A stretch of DNA of 64,000 nt. Source: Acinetobacter larvae. Its GTDB lineage: Bacteria; Pseudomonadota; Gammaproteobacteria; Pseudomonadales; Moraxellaceae. The notes beneath the pieces were generated by a model. It did no database searches, had not been told where the DNA came from, and worked only from the letters and a program-made list of their open reading frames with translations. This document shows positions 1-6,697 of the stretch, piece by piece; the stretch's first letter is position 1, and every line of letters begins with the position of its first letter. A program made the position numbers and the translations under genes. The stretch spans positions 1,364,001 to 1,428,000 of the forward strand of contig NZ_CP016895.1 in NCBI RefSeq assembly GCF_001704115.1, in the 5' to 3' direction.

Positions 1-1
1 C

Positions 2-1222
2 CGAAGCGAAGATCATAGCCACGATGGTGGTGCCGGCAGCAATGACAATGACAGCGATTCCGCTTGGGTGGATGTACTGACACCTTGGGCGGGTGAAGGT
101 TATGGTGCACGGTTCTTACCGCGGATTGGCGAGATTGTGGCGATCGACTTTTTTGATGGCAATGTTGATCGACCTTTCGTATTAGGTCGGATTCACGAAG
201 CACAGCGTAGCCCAACCCAGTTTGACACAATGGGTCAACTGCCGGATACCCGACGTTTAAGTGGTATACGCTCCAATGAAGTGGGCGGCAGAGGCTATGG
301 GCAATTACGCTTTGACGATACCGCAGGGCAAATTAGTACCCAGTTGCAAAGTAGTCATGGCGCCAGTCAGCTCAATTTGGGAAATTTAAGTCATCCCAAA
401 TCTGCCGAAGCAAGTGACGGGCGTGGTGAAGGCTTTGAGTTAAGGAGTGATTTATCTGGTGCAATTCGCAGTAAAGGTTTATATCTATCTACTTTTATTC
501 AATCCGAAGCGCAAAGTAGTCAGCTCGAAAATAGCGAAGTAATACAGCAGATTTCAGAAAGTCTGGAGGGGATGAAAGCTTTATCAGAATATGCGCTGAA
601 GCAAAAAGCAGATCCTGCAGATATGTTGCAGCGCATCGAAAGTTATATGCAGAAAATAGAGTCGCAATGGAAGGATTTAAAAGCCATGCAAGATGCAGTG
701 ATGTTATTGGCTGCACCAGAAAGTATTGCGCTTGCCTCTGGAAAAGATATTCATCTTAATGCTTTGGACGGTATTACCATGGCGAGTGGTCAGTCGATCA
801 ATATGAGTAGTGACGAGAATTTTGTTTTAAATGCCAAGAAAAAAGCCAGTTTTTTTGTAGGACAGGAGGATTTAAAAGTCTATACCGCAAAGGGAAAAAT
901 GGATGTACAAGTTCAAGATAATGCTTTGAATATGATGGCTCGTGCGGACATAAAAATCAGTTCTGCTGATGGAAAAGTAGAGATTAATAGCCCGACTGAG
1001 ATTGTATTGCGCGCCAAGGATAGTGCTATACGTATTGATGGTAATGGCGTGACAGTGATTACACCACGTTTATTTACCGCGAAGGCTGGTCAACATATTT
1101 TTACTGGAGCTGCAACTGAGTCTGCTATTTTGCCAATATTCCCCAATAATATCTGCTGGGAATGTTTAGCACGTCGTTCGGCACAACGTGGTGCTTTCGT
1201 TAATAAAGGGGATGGTCAGTAA
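2..1222 (+). CDS. vgrG: VgrG type VI secretion spike protein, 5' part outside the window
   Basis: The reading frame is open to the left edge (in frame from base 2), so only the C-terminal ~406 residues are visible and the true start lies outside. VgrG trimers form the puncturing tip of the T6SS tube and carry effectors. The visible part begins near the gp5-like OB-fold (WVDVLTPWAGEGYGARFLPR, then FDGNVDRPFVLGRIHEAQ), continues through a polar linker with a likely coiled coil around bases 520-700, and then a DUF2345-type beta-helical needle (repeated short strands such as LASGKDIHLNA and KISSADGKVEINS). The C-terminus has a CWEC motif. The stop overlaps the next start (TAATG at 1220-1224), so the adaptor is translationally coupled. 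The family call is confident; which secretion cluster it serves cannot be seen here. Confidence 0.93.
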   Translation, partial: RSEDHSHDGGAGSNDNDSDSAWVDVLTPWAGEGYGARFLPRIGEIVAIDFFDGNVDRPFVLGRIHEAQRSPTQFDTMGQLPDTRRLSGIRSNEVGGRGYGQLRFDDTAGQISTQLQSSHGASQLNLGNLSHPKSAEASDGRGEGFELRSDLSGAIRSKGLYLSTFIQSEAQSSQLENSEVIQQISESLEGMKALSEYALKQKADPADMLQRIESYMQKIESQWKDLKAMQDAVMLLAAPESIALASGKDIHLNALDGITMASGQSINMSSDENFVLNAKKKASFFVGQEDLKVYTAKGKMDVQVQDNALNMMARADIKISSADGKVEINSPTEIVLRAKDSAIRIDGNGVTVITPRLFTAKAGQHIFTGAATESAILPIFPNNICWECLARRSAQRGAFVNKGDGQ

Positions 1223-1989
1223 TGGGGAAGATTCATCCTGCTCTAAGGGTTCTATTTAAGACCTATGAGCATTATCCTCTTGAAGATTTGGGTTTAAATA
1301 TTTTTGCTTTAGCTGATGCTGCACAAGATGCCACGTTTCTTAAAGCAAAAGCGCTTTCAAAGTTGCCTAGCCAATGTTTATTGCTAGAGGCTGTTGGAGA
1401 CAAAGCACGTGAGGTATCGCCTCATTTACTACAACTACCCGTCGACTTTGAAAAAAAAGAATGGCAATGGGTGGCAAAACATGTCGCAGGGACCAGTCAT
1501 ATGACCCTTATTGTGACATCATTAAGTTTCAAGCAATTATTTAATCATTTACGACAGTTTTTAGACGTTAAATTAGAGGGCGGTTTAGAATTATTTCTAG
1601 CATTTTGGGATCCTGTCGTTCTTGCGTCATTATTAGGACATGAAGAAGATCATAGTTTATATGTCAAAGGTCCTATTTTTAGTGAACAACAAAAGTATGA
1701 TCTATTAGCACCGATTCAAAGCTGGTGGTATTGGAACCGAATAGGTGAGATACAAGCAATTTTTGGTCTAGATGAAAAGAGAGAGCTGATTGAAGAGGTA
1801 ACACAACCATTAATATTTACAGTTGAACAAGAGCTAAATATGGTTGAAGCTACTTTACCAGATCATCTTATTTATTATTTAAAATTAAATAATGCTTATT
1901 TAATCGACAATCTGAGTGATTTACAACGATATGATTTAGTTGTTGAAAATATTATTGAAGCGCGGCAACTTGGTTTAAATGGCACATGA
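1222..1989 (+). CDS. DUF4123 T6SS effector adaptor/chaperone, probably truncated by an in-frame TGA
   Basis: DUF4123 proteins (Tap/TEC type) sit between vgrG and an effector gene and load that effector onto its VgrG. The family pattern is visible over residues ~45-140: LLLEAVG, VSPHLLQLP, then LRQFLDVKLEGG and an FWDPVVLASLLG stretch. The start overlaps the vgrG stop by one base. The 255-residue product ends at TGA 1987-1989, but the same frame then stays open for 50 more sense codons with normal-looking composition up to TGA 2140-2142. The gene was therefore probably 306 codons long. The whole DUF4123 domain lies before the stop, so function may survive, with loss of a C-terminal helical tail. 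I judge the family well supported and the truncation likely, although a sequencing error is possible. Confidence 0.8.
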   Translation: MGKIHPALRVLFKTYEHYPLEDLGLNIFALADAAQDATFLKAKALSKLPSQCLLLEAVGDKAREVSPHLLQLPVDFEKKEWQWVAKHVAGTSHMTLIVTSLSFKQLFNHLRQFLDVKLEGGLELFLAFWDPVVLASLLGHEEDHSLYVKGPIFSEQQKYDLLAPIQSWWYWNRIGEIQAIFGLDEKRELIEEVTQPLIFTVEQELNMVEATLPDHLIYYLKLNNAYLIDNLSDLQRYDLVVENIIEARQLGLNGT

Positions 1990-2142
1990 GACTTGCTCAA
2001 TTTTATTTGTTTAAAGTTACTTTATAAAGAGCGCTTTTATACAGACGAGATTTTGCAAGCTTATTTATCTCAACTTGAACAGATGCAGATGAGCATGGAT
2101 GAGCTGATGTCGCTTTTAAGTCAAAATAGTTATTCAGTATGA
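1990..2142 (+). pseudogene. Detached 3' end of the DUF4123 adaptor gene
   Basis: These 50 sense codons are in the same frame as the upstream adaptor gene, directly after its TGA. They read DLLNFICLKLLYKERFYTDE and then a Gln/Met-rich helical segment ending LMSLLSQNSYSV before TGA 2140-2142. There is no start codon with a ribosome binding site at the beginning, so this is best read as the orphaned C-terminus rather than a separate gene. The next gene starts 30 bases later. Confidence 0.6.
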
Positions 2143-2172
2143 TGCAAATAAATGAAAATGAGGACTTATAAA

Positions 2173-2607
2173 ATGAATCTGAAGAAATTAATACTGTTCC
2201 CTGTCACCCTACTCATGGGGGTGGTTTCTTGTGCTACCACGCCTTTTTCGACTTATGATATGGCTACAACCTCTTTTAATTATGATCCAAGATACACGAG
2301 TGATATGGTTAGACTAAACGGTGTAGAAATTGGCGGGGGATTTGGTGGTGCAATATCAACAGATCCAATTAAAGTAGGTCATCAAGTGGTGACTTGGAAA
2401 GAAACTAATAGTAAAAGAGTTCACCAAGCAAAAAATGAAGTGATTATCACTCGGGAGCAATTAAAAGGTAAGAAATATTTGGCTGCTCATCTTTATCCAG
2501 ATGAAACTGTAGAGATTATTACATCTGATCATTGGCCAGATCCAACAGAAAAAGGCTTGGCATGGCAGAAAAAATTAAGAGATGAAATGAAGCAAAATAA
2601 AGAGTGA
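2173..2607 (+). CDS. Small lipoprotein, DUF3304-like, in a T6SS lipase cassette
   Basis: The 144-residue product has a lipoprotein signal: MNLKKLILF, a hydrophobic core, and lipobox VVSC with Cys20 as the likely lipidated residue. The mature part has a Gly-rich stretch (NGVEIGGGFGGA) and a basic C-terminal half, and resembles DUF3304 proteins, which are often found beside T6SS DUF2235 lipases. I start it at ATG 2173 because GAGGA at 2160-2164 is well spaced; an in-frame ATG at 2152 would add seven residues ahead of the signal peptide and has no clear ribosome binding site. An envelope lipoprotein between adaptor and lipase could be an immunity or accessory factor. That role is inferred from position only. 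Confidence 0.72.
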   Translation: MNLKKLILFPVTLLMGVVSCATTPFSTYDMATTSFNYDPRYTSDMVRLNGVEIGGGFGGAISTDPIKVGHQVVTWKETNSKRVHQAKNEVIITREQLKGKKYLAAHLYPDETVEIITSDHWPDPTEKGLAWQKKLRDEMKQNKE

Positions 2608-2629
2608 TTGATTAGGATATAATTGAAAA

Positions 2630-4321
2630 ATGTCGAATAATATAGATCGAGTGATTGCAAATAATCAAGATGTAACTAATTCGCTCTGTAATGCCAAACA
2701 AGATTGCAGTGATGTTGTGCATGTGGCTGTATTTTTTGATGGTACTGGCAATAATAAAGATGCAGACGAAGCATTAAAGAAATGGGCAAATCCTGCTAGG
2801 CTATGGCGTAATGCTAGAGCCTTAAAAGAAACCAAGGATGCCGTAGGGGAAAAATATCCCAATTATGCAATTTATGTGTCTGGAGTGGGGACCCGTTTTA
2901 ATGGTGAGTTAAGTATATTTCAACGTGCTGGTGCAATGCTTGAGGATGGTCCAGCTGGCTTAGGGATGGGTAATGGTGGGACGCGTCGTTTAGAATATGG
3001 TCAATCTGAAGTCGATGACGCATTACAAAAAACTTTAATTAATAATGCTAAAAAATTAGAAAATGAATTGGCTGCCTATGCGCTATCACAGAAAAACACG
3101 GCCTTTGCAGAGTTGAATAAAAATTTAGCGCAGCATCGTTTAATCAAAAAAATAAATTATTCTGCAATCGGTTTTTCACGCGGGGCAGCCTTGGCACGAG
3201 CATTTACCAATCAAATAATTTGGCAGTGTGATGCAGATTGCGATGGACTAAAATACGCGACATATCCAATTGAGTTTAAGTTCTTAGGTTTGTTTGATAC
3301 GGTTGCATCTTTTGGTTTACCTGCAACCAATTTAAATAATAATGTCACCTTTGAAGGGCGCGATTTGGTGGTGGATGAGAGAGTACAAAAATGCGTGCAG
3401 CTGGTAGCTGGCAATGAACAACGTTTTTCTTTTCCACTGGATTTAATCAGCAGCAAAGATGGTACGATGCGTAATCCTAATTGGTCTGAGATAGTTTATC
3501 CAGGCATGCACTCTGATATTGGTGGCGGCTATCAACCAGATACAAGTGGCGATGGAGTCAGTGATAATTTTGCCCGGATTACCTTAAAAAAAATGTTGGA
3601 TGAGGCATTGACTGCTGGAGTAAAACTTTACAGTTATGATGAATTAAAGAAGAATCATATTGAACTTTTTGAATTACAATACCAAATTCAACCAGACACT
3701 CAGCGTTTATATGATGCTGTTCAAAGCAAAATGGCTAGCAATGGATCAATTGAGTCGCAAGTGCAAGCCAGTATGAAGATGTTCTATAGTGCCTATGGCA
3801 CCATGCAGCGTAAAGGCATTGCCAGCCCTAATCAACGAGATCGTAAAGACCTTAAAAAAACCTGGGCACAAAAATTGGTGCCTTGGGGGCCTGCCAATAT
3901 GGCAACAGAAATTTCTCGTTTAAAAGCAATTGAAGATTTTACCAGTTTAGAGAAGCAAAAAGGTTGGCGCAAAATCTTTGTGGTCTTTAGCCCTGTTGCA
4001 AGAATTTATAAGTTTTTATTAAAGGTTGAGGGTTGGCATTTAGAAAGCTGGGAAAAAGATGCGGATGATGATGTCGTGAACTTTTATAAAGCATATGTGC
4101 ATGATTCAAAATATGGCTTTCTCGCCAATGTTGAACCTTTTAGTTATTTTCGACAGCGTACTATTTATGAATCTAGACGTAGCGGCAAAGGTCAGGAGGT
4201 CGATCAAGCTTTAACTCGCCAAAAAAATGAATGTGTTGCTGCAGATGCTAAAACCCAAGAAAAATTAAAAAATGCATTTCAGGAGGCGAAAAATTCATCT
4301 GATTTTGCAGAAGCATCATGA
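2630..4321 (+). CDS. tle1: DUF2235/Tle1-family T6SS phospholipase effector
   Basis: The 563-residue protein matches DUF2235 alpha/beta-hydrolases (Tle1), which T6SS delivers to the periplasm of rival bacteria to hydrolyse membrane phospholipids. The N-terminal strand VAVFFDGTGNNKDAD lies at 33-47. The nucleophile elbow is GFSRG with Ser183. An LFDTVASFG motif gives a probable catalytic Asp223, and YPGMHSDIGGGY gives a probable His294. Together these form the expected Ser-Asp-His triad in a GxSxG variant. No signal peptide is present, as expected for a T6SS cargo. The C-terminal ~200 residues are charged and helical and probably mediate VgrG/adaptor loading or membrane contact. It follows vgrG, adaptor and lipoprotein on the same strand. 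The family is confident; substrate class (PLA1 or PLA2) cannot be read from sequence. Confidence 0.9.
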   Translation: MSNNIDRVIANNQDVTNSLCNAKQDCSDVVHVAVFFDGTGNNKDADEALKKWANPARLWRNARALKETKDAVGEKYPNYAIYVSGVGTRFNGELSIFQRAGAMLEDGPAGLGMGNGGTRRLEYGQSEVDDALQKTLINNAKKLENELAAYALSQKNTAFAELNKNLAQHRLIKKINYSAIGFSRGAALARAFTNQIIWQCDADCDGLKYATYPIEFKFLGLFDTVASFGLPATNLNNNVTFEGRDLVVDERVQKCVQLVAGNEQRFSFPLDLISSKDGTMRNPNWSEIVYPGMHSDIGGGYQPDTSGDGVSDNFARITLKKMLDEALTAGVKLYSYDELKKNHIELFELQYQIQPDTQRLYDAVQSKMASNGSIESQVQASMKMFYSAYGTMQRKGIASPNQRDRKDLKKTWAQKLVPWGPANMATEISRLKAIEDFTSLEKQKGWRKIFVVFSPVARIYKFLLKVEGWHLESWEKDADDDVVNFYKAYVHDSKYGFLANVEPFSYFRQRTIYESRRSGKGQEVDQALTRQKNECVAADAKTQEKLKNAFQEAKNSSDFAEAS

Positions 4322-4571
4322 TGATGAATATGCAGGCGACCATACCGTAAATTTAACTTAAGTTCTACAATGTCTTTAAGCTTTTTAAATATGCTTGAAA
4401 ATCGAATCATACCGAGTGCTAGAACATGTGATTTCAAAATCAATGCGGTGCATAGGTTGGAATCGTTCAATAGAAATCATTCAGCGTTACTATTTGCTGA
4501 TTTTAATTTTAATGATTTTGAGTATATAAAATTGAGAACTAATATATGCTTGGTCATCCTATTTATTTTTA
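4322..4571 (+). other. AT-rich degenerate stretch between the lipase and immunity module 1
   Basis: No convincing gene. Just past the lipase stop, another frame (4314-4361) reads HHDDEYAGDHTVNLT then TAA, which may be an older C-terminus lost by frameshift. A 69-codon open frame at 4370-4579 has no ribosome binding site and composition unlike a real protein, and probably represents shuffled debris of the gene whose 3' tail follows at 4572-4709. Confidence 0.5.
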
Positions 4572-4709
4572 GCTTATGAGGTTGAATATTGTAAGGAACT
4601 TGCTGAAAATATTCTCAGTGCGGCTTTATGTAATTCAGATAACTATGCAGAGTTTTTTGCAGAGGTTATGCAAACATTAAGACCAAATATAAAATATAGA
4701 GCTATATAA
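4572..4709 (+). pseudogene. Decayed 3' gene tail, copy 1, overlapping immunity gene 1
   Basis: An open 3' end without a start reads AYEVEYCKELAENILSA, then NSDNYAEFFAEV and LRPNIKYRAI before TAA 4707-4709. The stop overlaps the ATG of the following gene (TAATG), as expected for two genes that were once translationally coupled. Closely similar sequence sits in the same position before the second paralogue (5623-5711), so this is the remnant of an unidentified gene that belonged to the duplicated unit. Upstream the frame soon meets a stop (TGA 4533-4535). I do not recognise the family. Confidence 0.6.
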
Positions 4710-5419
4710 TGTTTAAGTATATTTTTATAATTATTTTATTGAGTATGTTTGTGCGTAATTCAATAGCAAAAGAATATATTTATTCTGATGAGGTGCAGAT
4801 ATTACCAGAAGCGATTCAAAGAGATGATCAGGTATTTTTAGATCATATTTTTTCCTATCTTAATAAAAATAATATACTTGATGTTAATGATCGAGTACAT
4901 TTATTTAAGCCTGTTATTAGTGCAACAGTTTTCGCTTATCAACTAGATGCATTTACAATAAAAGTAAATGTTTTATTAAAGAATGATCGAACAGATTGGT
5001 ATATTCCTCGGTTTGAGGAAAAGTCGATATTTAGTCAAAATAAAATTTATTTGATTTCTAAGGATAAAATTACTCTAAAAAAAATTCCAGAGTGGTGGGC
5101 TTATAAACCACGAGGACCACATGAGCCGATTGTATACTCACCAAAACCGGCGCATATTGGTTTATTTGCTAGATTTAATAAAGGAGATCAATATAAGTTA
5201 GAGTATATTGTTGACCTGCCAAAAACAAATGAAGAGCAGTTGATATTTGATTTGCTTTATCAGGATAATACAATACCAACAGAAATTTTTATGAAGTATA
5301 ATGAGTTATATGATGAAAACCTACCAATCATGGCAATAAAATCTAATATAATAAAAGTTTCATGTCATGCCATTGATGGTGATGTGACTAAAGGTTTTAA
5401 ATGTGATTTTAGTTCATGA
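4709..5419 (+). CDS. Secreted protein, candidate T6SS immunity protein, paralogue 1
   Basis: This 236-residue protein of unrecognised family has a short Sec signal peptide (MFKYIFIIILLSMFV, cleavage probably after SIA at 18-20) and a Trp/Pro-rich mature part (PEWWAYKPRGPHEPIVYSPK). It has only one Cys in the mature part, near the end (SCHAIDGDV). It lies directly downstream of the Tle1 lipase and is followed by a closely related second copy. A periplasmic protein in this position is what an immunity protein against a periplasm-acting phospholipase would look like. The role is inferred from context. Base composition is markedly more AT-rich than the housekeeping genes nearby, consistent with horizontal origin. 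The start overlaps the stop of the upstream remnant. Confidence 0.75.
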   Translation: MFKYIFIIILLSMFVRNSIAKEYIYSDEVQILPEAIQRDDQVFLDHIFSYLNKNNILDVNDRVHLFKPVISATVFAYQLDAFTIKVNVLLKNDRTDWYIPRFEEKSIFSQNKIYLISKDKITLKKIPEWWAYKPRGPHEPIVYSPKPAHIGLFARFNKGDQYKLEYIVDLPKTNEEQLIFDLLYQDNTIPTEIFMKYNELYDENLPIMAIKSNIIKVSCHAIDGDVTKGFKCDFSS

Positions 5420-5622
5420 TAGCAGAGTTGTATAAACCTACTCTTAAAGGCTTATTTTAGTCATTTTTTTTCTAAAAGAAGTCGTTTATATTTACAACCC
5501 TATCATATAATTCATTAGTTCTTTTATAACTAAGTAAATAAAGCGCGAAAATATGATAACTGGGTTTGATCCTAAGATTTGTAGAATAGACGAATTTACG
5601 TACTTAGCAATATATTCCTTCT
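5420..5622 (+). other. AT-rich spacer between the two immunity modules
   Basis: No gene is visible. A T8 run and several short A/T tracts occur around 5460-5475. Sequence from about 5575 on drifts into the second copy of the decayed tail (GFDPKICRIDEF in one frame), but with no reliable start. Confidence 0.4.
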
Positions 5623-5711
5623 GCTACATTGGTAAATTCAGATAGTTATGCAGAATTTTTCCAGATGTAATAGCGTCAGTTAGACCGAATATTCAATATA
5701 GGAGTATTTGA
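5623..5711 (+). pseudogene. Decayed 3' gene tail, copy 2, overlapping immunity gene 2
   Basis: One frame reads IPSATLVNSDSYAEFF and then stops; shifting frame gives DVIASVRPNIQYRSI before TGA 5709-5711. Together these match copy 1 (NSDNYAEFF, RPNIKYRAI), so this is the same gene tail with a frameshift. Its stop overlaps the next ATG (TGATG), preserving the arrangement of copy 1. Loss of frame shows that it is not expressed as a complete product. Confidence 0.6.
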
Positions 5712-6424
5712 TGTTTAAGTATTTTTTTATAATTATTTTATTGAGTATGTTTGTGCGTAATTCAATAGCAAAAGAATATATTTATTCTGATGAGGTGCAA
5801 ATATTACCAGAAGCGATTCAAAGAGATGATCAGATATTTATGAATTATCTTTTTTCTTATTTTAATCCAAATAATATTTTAGAGTCTGATGAAGATTATC
5901 ACACGTTTAAGACCGTAGTAAATGCAAAGATTAATGTCTCTCAGCTGGATGTATTTAAACTAAAGGTAAATGTTTTATTAAAGAATGATGAAATGGATTG
6001 GTTTATTCCTAGATTTGAGGAAAAGTCGATATATAGTGAAAATAAAATTTACTTAATCGGAAAGAATAAACATATTCTAAAAATTTTTCCTGAATGGTGG
6101 TCATATAAACAAAGAGGACCATACGAGCCGATTGTATACTCACCGAAACCTGAAAATATTGGTTTATTTGCTAGATTCAATAAAGGTGATCAATATAAAT
6201 TAGAATACATTATTGAGATTCCTAATAATGTTGGGGATAAAATGATATTTGATTTATTTTATTTGGATGATAGTATGCCGACTGAGATTTTTACACAGTA
6301 TCATGAATCACATGATAACCATCTTCCTAATTTGGCAACAAAATCGAATATAATAAAGGTATCGTGTCATGCCATTGATGGTGATGTGACTAAAGGTTTT
6401 AAATGTGATTTTAGTGACTTGTGA
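5711..6424 (+). CDS. Secreted protein, candidate T6SS immunity protein, paralogue 2
   Basis: The 237-residue paralogue of the preceding gene has the same signal peptide and nearly identical first ~40 and last ~25 residues, with a diverged centre. ATG 5711 is preferred because AGGAG at 5700-5704 is correctly placed; the TTG three bases earlier is less likely. Conserved landmarks include RFEEKS, EPIVYSPKP, GLFARFNKGDQYKLEY and SCHAIDGDVTKGFKCDFS. Duplicated immunity genes with diverged cores are common beside T6SS and toxin loci and can protect against variant effectors. Function is inferred from position and secretion signal; no domain name can be given. Confidence 0.75.
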   Translation: MFKYFFIIILLSMFVRNSIAKEYIYSDEVQILPEAIQRDDQIFMNYLFSYFNPNNILESDEDYHTFKTVVNAKINVSQLDVFKLKVNVLLKNDEMDWFIPRFEEKSIYSENKIYLIGKNKHILKIFPEWWSYKQRGPYEPIVYSPKPENIGLFARFNKGDQYKLEYIIEIPNNVGDKMIFDLFYLDDSMPTEIFTQYHESHDNHLPNLATKSNIIKVSCHAIDGDVTKGFKCDFSDL

Positions 6425-6485
6425 ATAACTCTATGTAAACACACCTTATATATCAATGGATTGTGTAAATCGCTTTGCATATGTC

Positions 6486-6580
6486 TGTAATGGTCAAGTA
6501 AAATCAGACACCTCTATAGCGAGCTTGTCGTGTTTTCTCTCAAAGTAATTGGCTGGTAAATAGCCTAGTTTAGTCCTCAC
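6486..6580 (-). mobile_element. Remnant 3' end of an IS3-type insertion sequence
   Basis: The minus strand encodes the last 28 residues of a transposase, VRTKLGYLPANYFERK then HDKLAIEVSDFT and a stop at 6494-6496. The RTKLGYL(S/T)P-like motif close to the C-terminus is typical of IS3-family OrfB integrases. Just beyond the stop, TGTAATGGTCAAGTA at 6486-6500 could be the element's terminal repeat, since IS3 elements end TG...CA. Everything upstream of the last 28 codons is missing. The broken edge abuts the lipoprotein-gene fragment at 6582. Confidence 0.6.
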
Positions 6581-6581
6581 A

Positions 6582-6629
6582 ATAAATCTGAAAAATTAAT
6601 ACTTTTACCTGTTTGCCTACTCATGGGGG
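6582..6629 (+). pseudogene. Fragment of a second copy of the lipoprotein gene (5' end)
   Basis: About 48 bases match the first 49 bases of the lipoprotein gene at 2173-2221: AATCTGAA, AAATTAATACT and CCTACTCATGGGGG are shared. The ATG has become ATA and one base is missing after codon 4, so it cannot be translated. It is the 5' border of a former second cassette copy, now lost downstream. Confidence 0.65.
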
Positions 6630-6653
6630 AATGCAACAAAGTTTTTATCTGCT

Positions 6654-6683
6654 AAAAAAATCCCGCCATTCAGACGGGATTTT
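6654..6683 (-). terminator. Rho-independent terminator of lptD-surA
   Basis: On the minus strand the stem AAATCCCG / CGGGATTT encloses a 9-base loop and is followed by a run of T (plus-strand A-run 6654-6660). It begins 15 bases after the surA stop. Confidence 0.85.
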
Positions 6684-6697
6684 AAAATAGGCGAGTA

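Noticed and set aside
4370..4579. 69-codon open frame after the lipase gene
   Set aside because: No ribosome binding site and composition unlike a protein; it lies in a zone of gene debris.
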